From positions 1 through 17,742 of the forward strand of contig JAGWUK010000011.1 in the NCBI GenBank assembly GCA_028868455.1: a DNA stretch of 17,742 nucleotides, written 5' to 3'. Both the position numbers and the translations under genes were made by a program. Of the stretch, positions 14,553-17,742 are shown one piece after another. Every line of letters begins with the position of its first letter. Within the stretch, counting starts at the first letter, position 1. Below the pieces are notes generated by a model. It saw only the letters and a list, made by a program, of their open reading frames with translations, was not told the origin of the DNA and made no database searches. Origin of the DNA: Burkholderiales bacterium. Its GTDB lineage: Bacteria; Pseudomonadota; Gammaproteobacteria; Burkholderiales; Burkholderiaceae_D.

Positions 14553-15418
14553 AAACCGCAGCGCCTGTTTTACACGCCAGACAATGGGAAATCTTGCGCG
14601 CAGGCCGACGCTTTGTACGCGATGTCCTGCGCTATGCTTTGCTGAGTCTGATCGCTTTGCTGTGCGTGTTTCCGTTCTGGTGGACGCTGGTGGTGGCGGT
14701 GTCCGGCACGGGCAACCTGTTTGAATTTCCGCCTTCGTTCTGGCCGCAAGATGTCTCGCTGGCGAATTTTTTCGAAGTCTTTCGCGTGATTCCTATCCTC
14801 GCGTTTTATAAAAATTCGCTGCTGATTACGCTGGCGACTGTCGCGGGAAAATTGCTGATCTGCTCGCTGGCGGCTTACCCTTTGTCGCGCATGCAATTTC
14901 GCGGCAGCAAGCTGGTGCTGGGCGTGATTCTGGTCACCATGATCTTGCCGTCAGAAGTCAATTTTCTGGTGAACTTCATCAGTCTGACCAGGCTAGGTTT
15001 AGTCAATACCTATACCGGCGTCGTCTTGCCGAATCTGGTGACGGCCGTAGCGATTTTGTTGCTGAAGCAGGCCTTCGATGAAGTCCCGCAGGATTTGCTG
15101 GATGCGGCCCGCGTTGACGGTGCCAGCGAGTGGACGATTTTTTACCGCATCGTGTTGCCGCTGATCACACCGTGGCTGGCCACGGTCGGCATACTGACTG
15201 CGGTAGAGGCGTGGAATGACTATATCTGGCCATCAATCGTTATCAGCAAGCCGGATGATTTTCCACTGGCCGCTGGCGTGCTGTATTTGCGCGGCACCTA
15301 TGGCAGCAGTACCCGCGTGATCGCCGCCGGCACGATTTTGACAGTCGCACCGATCTTGGCGGCTTTTTTATTTACCCAGCGCTTTTTTATGCGCGGCATG
15401 GATGGAGCAGTGAAATGA
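14549..15418 (+). CDS. ABC sugar importer, MalG/UgpE-type permease
   Basis: This is the second inner-membrane permease (289 residues) of the importer, MalG/UgpE type. After a basic cytoplasmic N-terminus come the first membrane segment (LLSLIALLCVFPFWWTLV region), FYKNSLLITLATV, PLSRMQFRG and the EAA loop, visible as VPQDLLDAARVDGASEWTIF followed by IVLPLITP. The C-terminus ends [13 protein letters not shown], as is typical of MalG homologues. The same frame is open upstream to 14321, but that part overlaps the first permease. The ATG at 14549 in an ATGA overlap is the sensible start. The 3' end overlaps the GH3 gene by ATGA. Confidence 0.94.
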   Translation: MKTAAPVLHARQWEILRAGRRFVRDVLRYALLSLIALLCVFPFWWTLVVAVSGTGNLFEFPPSFWPQDVSLANFFEVFRVIPILAFYKNSLLITLATVAGKLLICSLAAYPLSRMQFRGSKLVLGVILVTMILPSEVNFLVNFISLTRLGLVNTYTGVVLPNLVTAVAILLLKQAFDEVPQDLLDAARVDGASEWTIFYRIVLPLITPWLATVGILTAVEAWNDYIWPSIVISKPDDFPLAAGVLYLRGTYGSSTRVIAAGTILTVAPILAAFLFTQRFFMRGMDGAVK

Positions 15419-16947
15419 TGCAGGAAACTACGCAAGCCGATTTGTCGAATTCTTTGACGCCGGAGCAGGCGCGCCGTCTGGCCGGACAACTGGTGATGAT
15501 ACGTATGCCAGTGACCAGTCTGGATCAGCAATCCGCCCAGTTTTTGCGCGATAACCATATCCGCGGAATTTGTCTGTTTCGCGGCAATATGGTCGATGAA
15601 GTTCAGTTGAAACAACTGACTGGCGACTTGCGTGCCGTGATGGGCGCAGAATCCCTGATTGCGATTGATCAGGAAGGCGGTGCCGTGGTGCGCGCCACCT
15701 GGGTGCCGCAGCCACCCGCTGCGATGTCGCTCGGTGCATCTGATGACCCGGAACTTTGTCGTCAGGTCGGTGCAGCGGTTGCGCGCGGCGTCAGGGCGCT
15801 CGGTTTTAACTGGAATTTTGCCCCGGTGCTGGACTTGAATAATAACGTCGATAATCCCGTCATTTCTGAGCGCTCTTTCGGTGCTGATCCGCACCGCGCC
15901 AGCGAACTGGCGCTGGCCTGGATGGAGGGCAGTTTGTCAGAAGGCGTGGCCTGTTGCGTCAAACATTTTCCCGGTCATGGCGATACCAATGTTGATTCGC
16001 ATCGTGATCTGCCAACGGTGAACAAAAGCCGTGCCGAACTCGACGCACTGGAGCTGGCACCTTTCCAGATCGCCGTCAGCCGCAATGCACCTGCCATGAT
16101 GACGGCGCATATTGTTTATCCGGCGCTGGATGCCGAGAACCCGGCAACCATGTCAAAACCGATTTTGACCGGTCTGCTGCGCGATGAGTGGCATTATCAG
16201 GGCGTGGTGATTACCGATGGCATGGACATGCATGCGATTGCCGGGCGTTACGGTGTCGGCAATGCCGCCGTGCGCGCCTTGCTGGCAGGCGCCGATATGG
16301 TGATGGCTCTGGGCACCACCGAGACGCAAAGGGAAACGCTGGATGCGCTGACCGACGTGATTTTGTCCGGCCAGATTTCGCTCGCCGAAATACAGCAGAA
16401 ACTCGAACGCGTACGTCGCCTGTGCGATGCCTATCCATGCGGCGCGACAGCCTACCAGACTGAGTTGGCCGACCGCATCCTGATGTCCTCAGCATGGCGA
16501 CGCGGGCTGACGACCAGCGGTAGTCCGGTACCGCCCGCCAAAGGCAGCAAGATACGTCTGGTGATCAGCGCCGACGTGGTTTCCGACGGTGTTTCCGAAG
16601 CGGGGATTGCTGCTGACAAAGTCAGCGCCATGCTGGCCAGTTTGTATGATGTCGATACCGTGTGCTTTAGCGATGCGGCCAGTTTTGACTGGAACAGTTT
16701 GCCGCAAGACGGACGCTTCGTGATACTGGCGTCAACGGTGCGCATCCGTTATTGCGAACGCGCACGCCAGACCTGGAAACCGGATTTGCATCTGGTGTTG
16801 TGGAACCCTTTCCAGATGCTCGACATCGCCGCGCCAGCCTTGCTGACCTACGGATTTGCCGCACCCGCCGTCGACGCAGCACGCGCCTGGCTGGCTGGAG
16901 AAATCAAAGCCACGGGGCGGATTCCCGTGGCAGGTTTCGATCGCTGA
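15415..16947 (+). CDS. Cytoplasmic GH3 beta-N-acetylhexosaminidase (NagZ-like)
   Basis: GH3 N-acetylglucosaminidases release GlcNAc from the non-reducing end of chitobiose or muropeptides. The diagnostic NagZ motif is present as [14 protein letters not shown] (183-196), giving the Asp194/His196 dyad that acts as general acid. The nucleophile is Asp268 in [13 protein letters not shown]. Other markers are [20 protein letters not shown] and [12 protein letters not shown]. At 510 residues it is longer than E. coli NagZ (about 340). The C-terminal part (about 350-510, ending TGRIPVAGF) resembles the extra domain of B. subtilis-type NagZ. There is no signal peptide, so it acts in the cytoplasm. Fusion to the permease gene by ATGA and the ATPase 10 bases downstream argue that its substrate is what the importer delivers. 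Peptidoglycan recycling is the alternative role. Confidence 0.9.
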   Translation: MMQETTQADLSNSLTPEQARRLAGQLVMIRMPVTSLDQQSAQFLRDNHIRGICLFRGNMVDEVQLKQLTGDLRAVMGAESLIAIDQEGGAVVRATWVPQPPAAMSLGASDDPELCRQVGAAVARGVRALGFNWNFAPVLDLNNNVDNPVISERSFGADPHRASELALAWMEGSLSEGVACCVKHFPGHGDTNVDSHRDLPTVNKSRAELDALELAPFQIAVSRNAPAMMTAHIVYPALDAENPATMSKPILTGLLRDEWHYQGVVITDGMDMHAIAGRYGVGNAAVRALLAGADMVMALGTTETQRETLDALTDVILSGQISLAEIQQKLERVRRLCDAYPCGATAYQTELADRILMSSAWRRGLTTSGSPVPPAKGSKIRLVISADVVSDGVSEAGIAADKVSAMLASLYDVDTVCFSDAASFDWNSLPQDGRFVILASTVRIRYCERARQTWKPDLHLVLWNPFQMLDIAAPALLTYGFAAPAVDAARAWLAGEIKATGRIPVAGFDR

Positions 16948-16957
16948 GGCGCACGGC

Positions 16958-17742
16958 ATGAGTGGCGTACGACTGCAAAACATCAGCAAATTCTATAGGC
17001 TGCAGCAAGTCCTGCATGAGATTTCCATGCAGGTGCACGATGGCGAATTCATGGTGTTTGTCGGCCCGTCTGGTTGTGGAAAATCGACGCTGCTGCGGAT
17101 GATCGCCGGTCTGGAAGAGATCAGCAGCGGCGATTTATGGATCGACGACAAACTGGCCAATGCCGTGCCGCCCGCCAAACGCGGGCTGGCCATGGTTTTT
17201 CAGTCGTATGCGCTGTATCCGCATATGAGCGTCTACGACAACATGGCATTCAGTCTGAGTCTGACTGGCATGGCGCGTGCCGCCATCGACGATGCTGTGC
17301 AAAAAGCGGCCGCCATTTTGCAGATCACGCCGCTCTTGCAGCGCAAGCCGCGCGACCTGTCTGGCGGTCAGCGTCAGCGTGTTGCAATAGGCCGGGCAAT
17401 CGTGCGCCAGCCGGGCTTGTTTTTATTCGACGAACCATTGTCCAATCTGGATGCCGGGCTGCGCGTGCAGATGCGTATGGAACTCAGCAAACTGCATCGT
17501 GAACTCGGTGCGACCATGATTTATGTGACGCATGATCAGGTCGAAGCAATGACCTTGGGCCAGCGTATTGCCGTCTTCAATGGCGGGCGTATAGAGCAGC
17601 TTGGTACGCCACTGGACTTGTACGAACATCCGGCCAATTTGTTTGTGGCTGGCTTTCTGGGGACGCCCAAAATGAATTTTTTGCGCGGCAAGGTCGTTGA
17701 CATCGCCGCGCTGCAACTGCAGATCGGGCTGGACGACGGTGG
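16958..17742 (+). CDS. ABC sugar importer ATPase, MalK/UgpC/MsmK type (cut by window edge)
   Basis: The N-terminal 261 codons of the importer ATPase are visible; the gene runs off the right edge. Start: ATG 16958, 10 bases after the GH3 stop. Present are Walker [10 protein letters not shown] (36-44), the Q-loop in [17 protein letters not shown], signature [15 protein letters not shown] (from 134), Walker [13 protein letters not shown] with Asp158/Glu159, and His192 in [27 protein letters not shown] and [13 protein letters not shown] then mark the start of the regulatory OB-fold/TOBE region typical of the MalK-UgpC subfamily. It energises the two permeases at 13680-15418. In this subfamily one ATPase can serve several sugar importers. 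Confidence 0.95.
   Translation, partial: MSGVRLQNISKFYRLQQVLHEISMQVHDGEFMVFVGPSGCGKSTLLRMIAGLEEISSGDLWIDDKLANAVPPAKRGLAMVFQSYALYPHMSVYDNMAFSLSLTGMARAAIDDAVQKAAAILQITPLLQRKPRDLSGGQRQRVAIGRAIVRQPGLFLFDEPLSNLDAGLRVQMRMELSKLHRELGATMIYVTHDQVEAMTLGQRIAVFNGGRIEQLGTPLDLYEHPANLFVAGFLGTPKMNFLRGKVVDIAALQLQIGLDDG

Noticed and set aside
1..17742. CRISPR array, tRNA/rRNA genes, transposase, phage or toxin-antitoxin genes
   Set aside because: I looked for regularly spaced direct repeats, tRNA-like cloverleaf ends and characteristic protein motifs on both strands and saw none.

Overview
The window looks like the chromosome of a betaproteobacterium, probably in the Burkholderiales and perhaps Oxalobacteraceae. 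This placement is an inference from gene content and composition: a TonB-ExbB-ExbD-ExbD cluster, PTS-independent sugar kinases, and fairly GC-rich coding DNA with AT-rich spacers. No rRNA, tRNA, CRISPR array, insertion sequence or prophage gene is visible. The theme is carbohydrate scavenging, arranged as three blocks.

Block 1 (1-4570) handles alpha-glucans. A leftward pair encodes glucokinase (glk, 336-1379) and, 18 bases downstream, a GH13 alpha-glucosidase cut by the window edge (1-317). Divergent from them is a large exported type-I pullulanase (1601-4570). The 200-base divergent spacer carries two related palindromes (GTAG-N5-CTAC). One lies in the -35/-10 spacer of a good glk promoter. 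The other lies just upstream of the pulA ribosome binding site. The pair suggests one regulator for both directions.

Block 2 (5224-8158) is tonB-exbB-exbD1-exbD2, the proton-driven energiser of outer-membrane TonB-dependent receptors. The spacers after exbB and exbD1 are filled with strong GC-rich hairpins without U-tracts. Lying between a pullulanase and an amino-sugar operon, this Ton system probably powers sugar uptake, although no receptor gene is in the window.

Block 3 (8332-17742, cut by the window edge) is a PTS-independent pathway for N-acetylglucosamine oligosaccharides: a BadF-type GlcNAc kinase, a GntR/UTRA regulator, NagA deacetylase, a SIS-domain glucosamine-6-phosphate deaminase (NagB-II), a complete binding-protein ABC importer (binding protein, two permeases, and an ATPase that is partial here) and a GH3 beta-N-acetylhexosaminidase with no signal peptide. 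The inferred flow is: imported chitobiose or similar disaccharide is cut in the cytoplasm to GlcNAc, phosphorylated, deacetylated, then deaminated to fructose-6-phosphate. Genes in this block are tightly coupled, with four ATGA overlaps and one 20-base overlap.

The only stretch over 300 bases without a confident gene is 4571-5223. It holds a doubtful 123-codon ORF and the AT-rich tonB leader. I see no radically new system. The most interesting points are the paired operators, the hairpin-packed exb operon, a possible CTG start with a maskable ribosome binding site on the binding-protein gene, and the unusual pullulanase N-terminus.
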